Assembly: GCF_000013765.1 (NCBI RefSeq)
Contig: NC_007954.1
Coordinates: forward strand, 4,216,001 to 4,280,000
Direction of reading: 5' to 3'
Source of the DNA: Shewanella denitrificans OS217
GTDB lineage: Bacteria > Pseudomonadota > Gammaproteobacteria > Enterobacterales > Shewanellaceae
DNA length: 64,000 bases
The position numbers and the translations under genes are program-made. Position 1 is the stretch's first letter; each line of letters begins with the position of its first letter. The notes below the pieces were generated by a model that was given only the letters and a program-made list of their open reading frames with translations, searched no databases and was not told the DNA's origin. This document shows positions 44,619 to 52,585 of the stretch, piece after piece.

Positions 44619-44840
44619 ATGAAGGTCGCCAACTTAATCGCCAAGCTCACTTGCCCTCATTGCGGCCATTGCAAACAGCTGCAAATGCCAACCCACGCCT
44701 GCCTGTGGTTTTATGAATGCGAACTATGCCAAACCATGCTCAGCCCCTTAGCGGGTGATTGCTGCGTTTTTTGCTCCTATGCCGATATGGAATGTCCGCC
44801 TAAACAGCTCGATGCAGGCTGCTGTGCTAGTGACAATTAG
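44619..44840 (+). CDS. Small cysteine-rich putative metal-binding protein
   Basis: A 73-residue protein with 12 cysteines arranged in pairs: TCPHCGHC, YECELCQTM, GDCCVFCSYADMECPP and a terminal GCCASD. The GDCCVFCSY...CPP motif occurs in a conserved small family often found near metal or mercury resistance genes. The first pairs look like a zinc ribbon. The ATG at 44619 follows a gagga ribosome-binding site, and the promoter upstream carries a MerR-type dyad, both supporting expression. It is divergent from the copper genes. A Cu(I)/Zn storage or shuttle role is inferred. Confidence 0.75.
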   Translation: MKVANLIAKLTCPHCGHCKQLQMPTHACLWFYECELCQTMLSPLAGDCCVFCSYADMECPPKQLDAGCCASDN

Positions 44841-44893
44841 CTGTTGCCTCTGCCAGCACCAGTTCGTTAGGGTAAGTTGTGCTCTTTTGAGAG

Positions 44894-46138
44894 CTAACAC
44901 CTAGATTTAAGCTTTAGTCGTGACGTCACCAAGGCAGCTAAGATGACGAACAGACTCGATATCCACAAACAGGCCTCTAGCCCATGGACTTGATACACCC
45001 AGCCCGACAATACTGTGCCTATGAGGCGCCCCATGGCATTGGCCATATAATAAAAGCCCACATCCAATGACACGCCATCAGTGTCGGCAAAGCTTACAAT
45101 CAAGTAACTGTGCAGCGATGAGTTAATGGCAAACACCACACCGAACAAGAGTAACCCCATGATAAGCGAGGCTTGCGCATAAAAATCCCACTGCAGCGCT
45201 AGGGCGATTAACCCAGGAATAAAGGCGAGATAACAGGCCCAGCTGAAGGCTGTACTGGCGCTTGGGGCTTGGTTTTGGCTTGTGCGGTTACCACTTACGT
45301 CCCCTTTGCCCCTGCCTGTGAGTCTAGGTGCCAAGGTTTGCACTATGCCATAGCCTATGACCCAGCTCGCCATAAAGCCGCCCACCCAGCTGGCTTGCCA
45401 ATTAAATTGCGCCGCCAGATACACAGGTAGCGCCACCACAAACCACACATCGCGCGCACCAAACAAAAACAAGCGCGCCGCCGACAGCAAGTTTATCGCC
45501 CGGCTTTTAGAAAATAGCTCGTTGAATTTTGGCTTATTTTTCGCTTTGCCTAACTCTTGCTTTAAGCTGACTAAACTTAATAGCCACACCAGCGTTAATA
45601 GACCTGCCATCAATAGTATGGCGCCGCGAAACTCAAACAAGCTCAATAGCAGGCCGCCTAAGAAAAAGCCCACGCCTTTTAATGCATTCTTAGAGCCCGT
45701 CAGCAGGGCAACCCAGCGATATAACTTACCTTCTGCCCCCGCTGGCACCAGCAGTTTAATGGCGCTCTTGGCACTCATTTTATTGAGATCTTTAGCTATC
45801 CCAGACAAAGCCTGCGCCGCCATCACATAGGCCACGGTCAAAAACTCATTAGGCACAGTCAGCATGGAGAGGGCCAAGACCTGCAGCCCTAAGCCAATGT
45901 TCATGGTGCGATTCAGCCCAAGCCTTGCCCCTAACCAGCCGCCGACTAAATTAGTCACCACGCCGAAGATTTCATAGAACAGAAATAGCATGGCAATGCT
46001 AAGTGGGCTGTAGCCTAACTGATGAAAATACAGCACCACCAGCATGCGCAGCGCACCATCGGTTAAGGTAAACGCCCAATAATTGCTGGTGATCAGCAAA
46101 TACTGTCTCACTGGTGCTGACAAATCCCTTAAACCCAT
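44894..46138 (-). CDS. arsJ: Organoarsenical (1-arseno-3-phosphoglycerate) exporter ArsJ
   Basis: A 414-residue, 12-helix MFS permease beginning VRQYLLITSNYWAFTLTDGALRMLVVLYFHQLGYSPL, the recognisable ArsJ N-terminus. ArsJ exports 1-arseno-3-phosphoglycerate made by a dedicated GAPDH; the unstable product then releases arsenate outside. The GAPDH gene lies 5 bp upstream in the same orientation, which strongly supports the call over a generic MFS transporter. Confidence 0.92.
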   Translation of the reverse strand: MGLRDLSAPVRQYLLITSNYWAFTLTDGALRMLVVLYFHQLGYSPLSIAMLFLFYEIFGVVTNLVGGWLGARLGLNRTMNIGLGLQVLALSMLTVPNEFLTVAYVMAAQALSGIAKDLNKMSAKSAIKLLVPAGAEGKLYRWVALLTGSKNALKGVGFFLGGLLLSLFEFRGAILLMAGLLTLVWLLSLVSLKQELGKAKNKPKFNELFSKSRAINLLSAARLFLFGARDVWFVVALPVYLAAQFNWQASWVGGFMASWVIGYGIVQTLAPRLTGRGKGDVSGNRTSQNQAPSASTAFSWACYLAFIPGLIALALQWDFYAQASLIMGLLLFGVVFAINSSLHSYLIVSFADTDGVSLDVGFYYMANAMGRLIGTVLSGWVYQVHGLEACLWISSLFVILAALVTSRLKLKSRC

Positions 46139-46143
46139 GACGA

Positions 46144-47154
46144 CTATTCCTTATCGGCGCGGCCTACCATACGGGCAAGCTCGGCGGTGCGATTTGCATA
46201 GCCCCACTCATTGTCGTACCACACATAGAGCTTCACTTGGGTGTCGTTCACTACCATGGTAGAAAGCGCATCGATAATGCTCGAACGTGGATCGGTTTTG
46301 TAATCCACGGACACTAATGGCCGCGTCTCGAACCCTAAAATGCCGTTAAGATCTTGCTCTGAGGCCTGCTTTAGCAGCTGATTGACTTCCTCCACAGTCG
46401 TTGCGCGCTCAAGCTCAAACACACAGTCTGTGATTGATGCATTGGCCAGCGGCACACGAATAGCATGACCATTAAGCTTGCCCTTAAGCTCAGGGAAGAT
46501 ATGGGTAATGGCAGTCGCCGAACCTGTAGTGGTGGGAATTAAGCTAATGCCACAGGCGCGAGCACGGCGCAGGTCTTTATGGGGCGCATCCAAAATGGTT
46601 TGGGTATTGGTGATGTCATGGATTGTGGTCATAGATCCATGCTTGATGCCAATGTGCTCATGGATAACCTTAACCACTGGGGCTAAGCAGTTGGTGGTGC
46701 AAGAGGCGGCCGTCACTATTGGGTGAATTGCCTTGTCGTATAAGCCATCATTGACGCCCATGACGATATTCAATACCCCGTCTTCCTTCACAGGCGCGGT
46801 CACCACCACACGTTTTACCCCTTGGTCTAGGTAGGCTTGCAGCAAGGCCTTGGTTTTTATCTTGCCTGATGCCTCAATCACCAGATCACAACCTGACCAA
46901 TCGGTATCTTGAGTGGCGATGTTTTGTGTACAAGGAATGGCTTTACCATTAATCACAATGGCACTTCCCTCATGGGTGGCTTCGTGGTGCCAGCGGCCAT
47001 GGACGGAATCAAAAGTCATTAAATGGGCTAAGGTCGCCGCATCACCGGCGGGGTCATTTATCTGCACTATTTCAATGTCGTCCCAATCGAAGGCTGCCCG
47101 CATTGATAAACGCCCCATACGGCCAAAGCCGTTAATACCGATTTTAATTGTCAT
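46144..47154 (-). CDS. Glyceraldehyde-3-phosphate dehydrogenase of the ars operon
   Basis: A 336-residue GAPDH with a Rossmann start (MTIKIGINGFGRMGR), catalytic Cys in ASCTTNCLAP, and the C-terminal YDNEWGYANR signature. In ars operons this enzyme uses arsenate in place of phosphate to form 1-arseno-3-phosphoglycerate, the ArsJ substrate. It sits between the arsC-arsR fusion and arsJ. A palindromic TGTATATACA lies about 40 bp upstream of the start, suggesting separate ArsR control. It is probably not the main glycolytic enzyme. Confidence 0.93.
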   Translation of the reverse strand: MTIKIGINGFGRMGRLSMRAAFDWDDIEIVQINDPAGDAATLAHLMTFDSVHGRWHHEATHEGSAIVINGKAIPCTQNIATQDTDWSGCDLVIEASGKIKTKALLQAYLDQGVKRVVVTAPVKEDGVLNIVMGVNDGLYDKAIHPIVTAASCTTNCLAPVVKVIHEHIGIKHGSMTTIHDITNTQTILDAPHKDLRRARACGISLIPTTTGSATAITHIFPELKGKLNGHAIRVPLANASITDCVFELERATTVEEVNQLLKQASEQDLNGILGFETRPLVSVDYKTDPRSSIIDALSTMVVNDTQVKLYVWYDNEWGYANRTAELARMVGRADKE

Positions 47155-47194
47155 CTTGGATCCTTAACGTGTTAAATTTTAATAGGTTAAAACT

Positions 47195-47204
47195 TGTATA
47201 TACA
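47195..47204. promoter_or_regulatory. Palindromic ArsR-type operator candidate before gapdh
   Basis: The 10-bp perfect palindrome TGTATATACA lies between the arsC-arsR fusion and gapdh, about 40 bp before the gapdh start. Its TGTATATA core is shared with the longer palindrome at 48207, upstream of the fusion. The sharing supports both as binding sites of the same repressor; binding is inferred. Confidence 0.6.
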
Positions 47205-47252
47205 GGTCTTACTAAGTTTAAATTATCGCTACATCTGTAGATCTAGTCTGCG

Positions 47253-48170
47253 TTAGCTCTTGCAAAAGCTGGCCTTATTGGGCCGAGCCGCCATCAGGCT
47301 TAAGCGCTTCAGCTCTTGCTCTATGGCCTCAACATTGTGCTCTGTGGTCTGTGCTAATACGGCTTTGGCCCATAAAGGTAACAAGGGATTAATGCGATAA
47401 AACACCCACTGGCCGTGTTTTCGGTCGCTGATAATGTGCGCCTTTTTCAGCACAGCCAAATTGCGCGACACTTTCGGCTGGCTTGACTCATCTAATGCCA
47501 CCATCAATTCACAGACGCATAACTCCCCCAGATAATGGCTGAGCATTAAGGTCTTTAGGCGAATATCATCGCTTAGGCATTTATAAAAACTGATGGGGTC
47601 GACAATGATACTGGCTGCGACTGGGTCTGCCGCACTCTGAGAATGAGCATCGGCATGAACATCTGACCGAACCAAAGCCTGTGGCACTTCCAAGCGCAAA
47701 AATAAGTCTAGTCTATGGCTGATGTCATCTAAGGTCGCTAAAAATGGGGTTTCACCGCCCCGAGATTTAGGGGACGCGATATCCCAGGCATATTGCTGCC
47801 CAGCACCCGCATAACTGCGGCATTCCTGACTAGCCTTGTCACAGAGGCTGATGACAAAATCAAACCTTTGAGTGGCAAACTGTGCAATCGACTTAGGCAC
47901 TAAGCCTTGGGTATTAATGCCCAACTGGGTAAGCGCACTTAAAGCTCGTTCATCCACAACACCGACTGCATCAGTGGCCTCTGCGGCATCAGTGCCAGCA
48001 CTACAGACCTCAAAATAGCTATCGGCTTTATGGCGCAGCAGCGCCTCCGCCATTTGCGAGCGCGCAGTATTGCCGCTGCAAATAAACAACACCCGCCGTT
48101 TAGGGAGCGAATCACCTTCGATTTGGCTTGAGCCGACTGAGCTTAAAGGATTAGACGCGCTCGCTGACAT
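47253..48170 (-). CDS. Fused LMW-phosphatase-type arsenate reductase and ArsR repressor
   Basis: A 305-residue fusion. Residues ~25-165 form a low-molecular-weight phosphatase/thioredoxin-type ArsC domain with the phosphate loop CSGNTARSQ and a DKASQ segment. Residues ~190-295 form an ArsR/SmtB winged helix (CLSDDIRLKTLMLSHYLGELCVCELMVAL...QPKVSRNLAVLKKAHIISDRKHGQWVFYRI). The CVC pair in the recognition region is the As(III)-binding motif. It leads the gapdh-arsJ operon and is probably its autoregulated repressor. The N-terminal domain may reduce arsenate, bind an oxyanion or simply sense it; the Cys needed for a full reductase relay is not certain. Confidence 0.9.
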   Translation of the reverse strand: MSASASNPLSSVGSSQIEGDSLPKRRVLFICSGNTARSQMAEALLRHKADSYFEVCSAGTDAAEATDAVGVVDERALSALTQLGINTQGLVPKSIAQFATQRFDFVISLCDKASQECRSYAGAGQQYAWDIASPKSRGGETPFLATLDDISHRLDLFLRLEVPQALVRSDVHADAHSQSAADPVAASIIVDPISFYKCLSDDIRLKTLMLSHYLGELCVCELMVALDESSQPKVSRNLAVLKKAHIISDRKHGQWVFYRINPLLPLWAKAVLAQTTEHNVEAIEQELKRLSLMAARPNKASFCKS

Positions 48171-48206
48171 ACTGGCTTTCTCTGATTAACTAGATCACTT
48201 CAGAAG

Positions 48207-48232
48207 TGTATATATGAAAAAACATATATACA
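48207..48232. promoter_or_regulatory. Perfect palindromic operator upstream of the arsC-arsR fusion
   Basis: Two perfect 10-bp arms, TGTATATATG and CATATATACA, are separated by six A residues. The site lies 37 bp before the start of the fusion gene, where an autoregulated ArsR would bind. It shares its outer half-sites with the palindrome before gapdh. Confidence 0.75.
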
Positions 48233-48399
48233 ACTCTTTTCACGGGCAGGTTCTTAACTAGCCAATTTTTAGCGAAGAGGTCTTAACCAACAGATAATTG
48301 AGCAGAGAGAGATTGTTGTAGGGATCTAAATGAGCATAACGGTTGTGTTGAACGCTAGTGTTAATTCCACCGCTAATCTTCAAATACGACAGGTGTAAG

Positions 48400-48660
48400 T
48401 TAGTTGGAGTTCAGTTCTGGTTTATATTCGGGGCAATACGTTGCGCCGTACTGATGCATTTCCAGCCCCTTGGCTTTAGGCTCATCTTCAGAAGGGTAGC
48501 GATTACCAAACTCATCGCAGATTGAAATTACAGTTCCAGCTTCAATATTAGCTTCAGTCTCAGTGATAGCTTGAACGCCTCCAGAATCACACGCCGTTAG
48601 CGCCATCACCAATGCAACAACAGCAGGGAGCAACACAAACTTTTTTACTACTTCATACAT
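48400..48660 (-). CDS. Small lipoprotein, paralogue of the one at 53412
   Basis: An 86-residue protein with a type II signal peptide and lipobox (VALVMALTAC). The mature part is short and acidic, with conserved ISICDEFGNRYPSEDEPKAK, a QYGATYCPEYKPEL tail and two cysteines. A close paralogue lies at 53412-53642. I do not recognise a family. The protein is predicted to be anchored in the inner or outer membrane facing the periplasm. Confidence 0.7.
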   Translation of the reverse strand: MYEVVKKFVLLPAVVALVMALTACDSGGVQAITETEANIEAGTVISICDEFGNRYPSEDEPKAKGLEMHQYGATYCPEYKPELNSN

Positions 48661-49129
48661 CTTAATATACCTAGGTCATTTGATTGAATATTGGCTGCTA
48701 TCTCGATGCAAGATACATCTCTTTCACAGTAAAAATGTCTAATGTTTAAGTAATCTCTCCCTGCCTAAACTCGTTGTAGAAAATCTGCAGTTATGCAAAG
48801 ACAAATAAGCGTAATTCCATCATGACCAGTACAGGCTTGCCATGGCATTCACTTTACGACACGCAGCAAGTCCGTCCTTGGATGCTCGAACATCCCGTCC
48901 ATGGGATGGACGGTCGTCTCGCAAATTGCCGTGGCTCACCTTTTTAGCTTCTGTGTAACTTATTAACTTAAAAGCATTAAGCCAAAGTTTATGCTGGGTG
49001 TCAGCGTTAATCCTATTCCTTTAGTTAGAACGCCGCATTAAGCGAACTAAACTTGTTGGTGATAATGTGTAACAAGCACAAAATTAAATAATTGTTTTAG
49101 TTACATTTAAATACCTTACCAAGTTTCGA
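48661..49129. other. 469-bp intergenic region with a copy of repeat B
   Basis: No gene seen. The central part (about 48827-48957) is repeat family B. The remainder is AT-rich and without recognisable elements. Confidence 0.6.
48827..48957 (-). repeat. Dispersed repeat family B, copy 2
   Basis: The reverse complement shares gagacgaccgtc and atgccatggcaagcctgtac with the copy at 3375-3534. The variable middle contains an additional hairpin, ccgtcc atggga tggacgg, at 48895-48913. It is non-coding. Confidence 0.75.
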
Positions 49130-49897
49130 TCACACCAATATATCAGCATCTACTAGCTCAATGTTAGTACCTGAAATCTCACTGATCTCTCCACATACCC
49201 AGAAAGGATGATTTTCATCAAGAACCTTTAATCTAGATACATTTTTGGATTTATCTATGTTTAGGTATGCAGAATAAAGAGGTTCTTCTGTGTAGACTCT
49301 AACCCTATAACAATCTTCTTTTTCCTGAAAGCCAGAAAAGGCACACTTCCACTGAATTTTTAAACCAATATAGCTTTCTAATCGGTGTTCTTTATCAAAA
49401 GGTTTTGTTTTAGCAATGTCTGCAATTATTTCAGAGTAAGAAGGCATTATACTAAAAGTGCTTTCGTCAAATGCTGGAGGTGTAGTTAACCCCTCAATAC
49501 GCTCTAAATAAGGATACATTCTATTTATAAGTTCATCGCCTGGTGCATTCGCTTCTGAATCATTAGGTATAGGTAGTAAGCTTTTTGAACGATCGATTTC
49601 CTTTGTGGATAATAGAAGATTCGCTTCAAGTTCTTCTAACCTAATTTCGATATCGGAAAGTGTTTTATCATTGTAAGAATCATCATTTTTCTTAAGACCA
49701 AAAATCGAATAGAACAAAGCAATCACACATGCAGCCACCTCTAATATTAAGCCTTTCACTAACCATTCGCGCTCAGTTTCTGTCGGTGTTCCCATACCTA
49801 AGAAAACAACGCTTAAGGTTCCTAGTACCGCTAAGACAAACAGTGAAATAAATACCCAAAATAGGATCCACTTCATTTTTTCGTTAGATGAGTTCAC
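49130..49897 (-). CDS. Uncharacterised two-helix membrane protein
   Basis: A 255-residue protein. Two transmembrane helices sit in the first 65 residues (WILFWVFISLFVLAVLGTLS and LILEVAACVIALFYSIFGL). A short coiled coil (LSDIEIRLEELEANLLLSTKEID) and a soluble C-terminal domain of about 140 residues follow, the latter with a beta-rich end (WKCAFSGFQEKEDCYRVRVY). I recognise no family. GTG start after aagga. The gene is flanked on both sides by dispersed repeats, consistent with accessory DNA. Low GC relative to neighbours is apparent by eye. Confidence 0.6.
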   Translation of the reverse strand: MNSSNEKMKWILFWVFISLFVLAVLGTLSVVFLGMGTPTETEREWLVKGLILEVAACVIALFYSIFGLKKNDDSYNDKTLSDIEIRLEELEANLLLSTKEIDRSKSLLPIPNDSEANAPGDELINRMYPYLERIEGLTTPPAFDESTFSIMPSYSEIIADIAKTKPFDKEHRLESYIGLKIQWKCAFSGFQEKEDCYRVRVYTEEPLYSAYLNIDKSKNVSRLKVLDENHPFWVCGEISEISGTNIELVDADILV

Positions 49898-50204
49898 AAA
49901 ATTCCTTAGAAACTTAACAGCGTAATAACTCGAATTCCGACAAACATCCTAAGAGATGTCCCAAAATCATAAGATTTATACACTTAAATTTTTATTAATT
50001 TTAGCAACTTATCAGCTAGTCCGAGGGTTATCAATCCCTTTAATGCAGATTGCTCTTAAGTGGAAAACATACTCTGGCAGAAATCTTAATAGCCATTATA
50101 AAACAACAACATAATGCACTTATGACATTAGTTCAAGTAAGATGGAGGGATTTCACAGCTAGAGAATTAATGATGACATCAATATGGTGTTTGGCTCTAA
50201 ATTG

Positions 50205-50345
50205 CGACACTGATGCTAATGAGAGGGTATTGGGCTAAATGGCTCGAGTGCATGTGCAGCAGGGATGCTGCGCTTGAGCCCACAAGGACGTGTTGACGGC
50301 GTCACTCGGGACGTTAGCCCAATGTCCGAGATCAACCCTCTGATG
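50205..50345 (+). repeat. Dispersed repeat family A, copy 2
   Basis: Ordered modules: gatgctaatgag, taaatggctcgag, a gcagcagggatgctgc stem, gagcccacaaggac, gcgtcactcgggacgtt, gcccaatg. The reverse complement occurs at 3075-3225 and a second plus-strand copy follows 40 bp later. Confidence 0.8.
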
Positions 50346-50387
50346 TTAAGTTTCGCTGTTATCGGTATACAACCTAAACAATGACAG

Positions 50388-50540
50388 CAATGCTAATAGG
50401 AGGATGCTGATCTAAATGGCTCGAGTTGCTCTATTGAGTTAGGCGGCAGGGACGCTGCGTCCGAGCCCACAGGGACCTTCTTACGTTTGAGAAGACGGCG
50501 TCACTCGGGACGTTAGTGCAATGGTTGAGATCACCGATTG
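50388..50540 (+). repeat. Dispersed repeat family A, copy 3
   Basis: The modules are the same as in copy 2, with a different, longer spacer containing an inverted repeat (cttcttacgtttgagaag). The gcgtcactcgggacgtt module is identical to copies 1 and 2. The compensated stems suggest conservation of structure rather than sequence. Confidence 0.8.
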
Positions 50541-50578
50541 AGCTTAGTTAATTCCATTTATATTGCAGTCAAAAGGCA

Positions 50579-50794
50579 TTACTTCCAGCCATGAACCCAA
50601 CGCGTATCATCTTGCAAATCATGCCAGTCTATTGGGGCAGAGCGTTTTGATATCACAGCTTCGATTGAGCACAAAATGACAACTCCCTCTTCATCGAATT
50701 CAATTTCAGTGACCATAAAGTGCTTTTCTTTATTAACGGGTGCAACAGCTGTCCATTTGCTGTTGAGTAATTTCTTGGGGCTAATGTTATTCAT
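50579..50794 (-). CDS. TIGR02450 family small Trp-rich protein
   Basis: A 71-residue protein with the family signature NPKKLL-like start (ISPKKLLNSKWTAVAPVNKEKHFMVTEI) and a C-terminal W-rich end (IDWHDLQDDTRWVHGWK). It is a conserved small protein of gammaproteobacteria with unknown function. The start at ATG 50794, five bases after aggag, is preferred over the in-frame ATG at 50824. Confidence 0.85.
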   Translation of the reverse strand: MNNISPKKLLNSKWTAVAPVNKEKHFMVTEIEFDEEGVVILCSIEAVISKRSAPIDWHDLQDDTRWVHGWK

Positions 50795-50833
50795 CAAAAC
50801 TCCTTCAAATCCATCACTGTTCATTACTGCTTA

Positions 50834-51292
50834 TTACTGTTTGTCACTGACCCATCTTGACCATTGCTGATAGGTGCCAATGGCGAACAAGCTGCCTATG
50901 AATAGACAAATGCCTGAACTTATTACCCAAAATGTCAGACTATTTTCAGACTCTTTGTAAGGAAATAGCGGCATTAAACCCACGAATGACACTCCTCGCA
51001 GCAAAAAGATGCTGGAAATGATCACCAGCGCCAGCTTAGTTAACGGCAAGCGTTTAATCACCCCAGCGCCGGACAGTCCGTAGAGTGACCAGATTAGCAA
51101 TATACCCACTATCACTGCAGTGACAATACTTGGGTACCAAAGCCCCTGCTCGGCCATCGAGGCCATCGCCTCTCCGGCGCCAAAAAAACGATACCAGTCA
51201 CCGCCAAATACAATACACCCCACATGGAGCAAGGCCGCGATGGCGCACAATAATGCCCCGACAAGTAATGGCTTATTATTCTTTGGCTTCAC
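50834..51292 (-). CDS. Uncharacterised four-helix membrane protein
   Basis: A 152-residue protein with four hydrophobic helices: LLVGALLCAIAALLHVGCIV, SIVTAVIVGILLIWSLYGLS, LALVIISSIFLLRGVSF and FWVISSGICLFIGSLFAIG. A conserved-looking FGGDWYRFFGAGE lies after helix 1. It resembles small inner-membrane proteins annotated as hypothetical across Shewanella and Vibrio. GTG start after ggag. The C-terminal stop lies about 40 bp before the next gene, so it may be co-transcribed with the TIGR02450 gene. Confidence 0.72.
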   Translation of the reverse strand: MKPKNNKPLLVGALLCAIAALLHVGCIVFGGDWYRFFGAGEAMASMAEQGLWYPSIVTAVIVGILLIWSLYGLSGAGVIKRLPLTKLALVIISSIFLLRGVSFVGLMPLFPYKESENSLTFWVISSGICLFIGSLFAIGTYQQWSRWVSDKQ

Positions 51293-51347
51293 CTTCCACT
51301 CCTTGAACGCTTAACATGCATTAAGCGGCGTTAAACAACCAGATAAT

Positions 51348-51812
51348 TCACACTAATTTTTCCATGACATAATTGGTAAGCGTTTGACCACGAATTTCCA
51401 CTTGCTGACACTTTACTACTTGAAAACCAAAATGTTCAAAAAATGGTTTTGCGGTAATGCTGGCATGGGCATAAAAACGAGCCAGCCCTTTTTGTTGCCC
51501 TGCTGTAACAAGCGCGTGCATTAGCGCTTTACCTACCCCTTGACCTTGGTAATTCCAATGGCAGAAAAAATGATCTATATAGCCATCATCTTGAATATCT
51601 GCATAACCGACTATGTCGCTATCTAACATGGCGACAAAAGGATTGATGGCGCGAATACGCAGTTGCCATGCGGCTGGGTCATATTCATCCGGTGCCCAAG
51701 CGTTAACTTGAATCTCGGAATAATCTTTACTGTTCACCTTACGGACAGTATTGAAAAAAATGTCTCTTAATTCTGACTCGTCGCCATGTTGAAACTTCCT
51801 GATGCTAAGCAT
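51348..51812 (-). CDS. GNAT family N-acetyltransferase
   Basis: A 154-residue single-domain GNAT. Motif A is seen as DGYIDHFFCHWNYQGQGVGKALMHAL, with the acetyl-CoA pyrophosphate loop Q-G-Q-G-V-G-K, and the motif B segment ASITAKPFFEHFGFQ follows. It transfers an acetyl group to an unknown amine and resembles the YafP group. An agagg site precedes the ATG. Confidence 0.85.
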   Translation of the reverse strand: MLSIRKFQHGDESELRDIFFNTVRKVNSKDYSEIQVNAWAPDEYDPAAWQLRIRAINPFVAMLDSDIVGYADIQDDGYIDHFFCHWNYQGQGVGKALMHALVTAGQQKGLARFYAHASITAKPFFEHFGFQVVKCQQVEIRGQTLTNYVMEKLV

Positions 51813-51936
51813 TGATACCTCTTTTACCGCTAGCGCCTTGCACTCGAGATAGTGATTAGAAATCTCGCAGTGCGTACTGCACTAATCGCAAGCCAATACA
51901 GTACGATTCACGCAAAAATTTGTGCTCACACTTGGC

Positions 51937-52548
51937 CTATTTAAGCCCTATCACAGTAAAGTCACCGCTGACCTTAAGCTGCACGGTAACGGCTTGTGCG
52001 CTGGTGTTTTTCCAATACCACCCGTGGGAGCCTGCAAAGGGGGCGGTAAAACTGCCTTTCATTTCATCACTTGTGGCAATGACGTAGCTCTCAAAATACC
52101 CTGTGGTGTCGCCCTGTGGCTCGCCGTGTAAGTCAAAATATAGCGGGCTCGGGCTGCTATTATTAGTGACGGTGTCAGTGGCGGTTTCAGTGTTAGTGCT
52201 CCACTGGTATTCCATCTTGGCAAATTGCGTCATATAAAACTTATACTCCACCCCGCGTCCCGCAGGCACAGTCACGCTTATGTTATGCTCGGAAAGCTTG
52301 GCGGCATCACTTTGTACCGTACTGGCTGACCCCTGTGACGTGTCAGACTTAGATGCCGCTAATTCAGGAGCCATCTGAGTGCTAGAATCTGGCTGAGCCA
52401 GCGCTGTCAGGCCTAAGGCCTTGCCCACTCCTGTGGGGTCTATATTGTATTCTGCGGGTAAAATTAAGCTCACCAAGGCAATTGCCGCTAAGATAACCGC
52501 CGCGAATGAGGCTTTAATCAATGTTTTACTGCTTACTGTATGTTGCAT
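51937..52548 (-). CDS. Transmembrane anchor protein next to hupE
   Basis: A 203-residue protein with one N-terminal helix (LIKASFAAVILAAIALVSLIL), then a PAEYNIDPTGVGKALGL motif. A low-complexity Ser/Ala linker leads to a periplasmic beta-sandwich-like domain (HNISVTVPAGRGVEYKFYM...FAGSHGWYWKNTSAQAVTV). Proteins with this motif are commonly annotated as a transmembrane anchor beside metal-efflux genes. It lies 37 bp downstream of hupE in the same orientation. The role is not known. Confidence 0.72.
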   Translation of the reverse strand: MQHTVSSKTLIKASFAAVILAAIALVSLILPAEYNIDPTGVGKALGLTALAQPDSSTQMAPELAASKSDTSQGSASTVQSDAAKLSEHNISVTVPAGRGVEYKFYMTQFAKMEYQWSTNTETATDTVTNNSSPSPLYFDLHGEPQGDTTGYFESYVIATSDEMKGSFTAPFAGSHGWYWKNTSAQAVTVQLKVSGDFTVIGLK

Positions 52549-52585
52549 AATCTTCTTCTTATTAGTTAATTGCGTAGCCGGTTTT

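Larger units (their letters stand above)
49898..50578. other. 681-bp intergenic region with two copies of repeat A
   Basis: No supported gene; the open frame at 50050-50238 lacks features and runs into a repeat. Two tandemly arranged copies of repeat family A occupy 50205-50345 and 50388-50540. Confidence 0.65.

Noticed and set aside
46144..47154. GAPDH as the main glycolytic enzyme
   Set aside because: Its position between arsC-arsR and arsJ with 5-bp spacing points to the arsenate-export pathway.
50050..50238. 62-codon open frame before repeat A copy 2
   Set aside because: It runs into the repeat and lacks an RBS or recognisable sequence.
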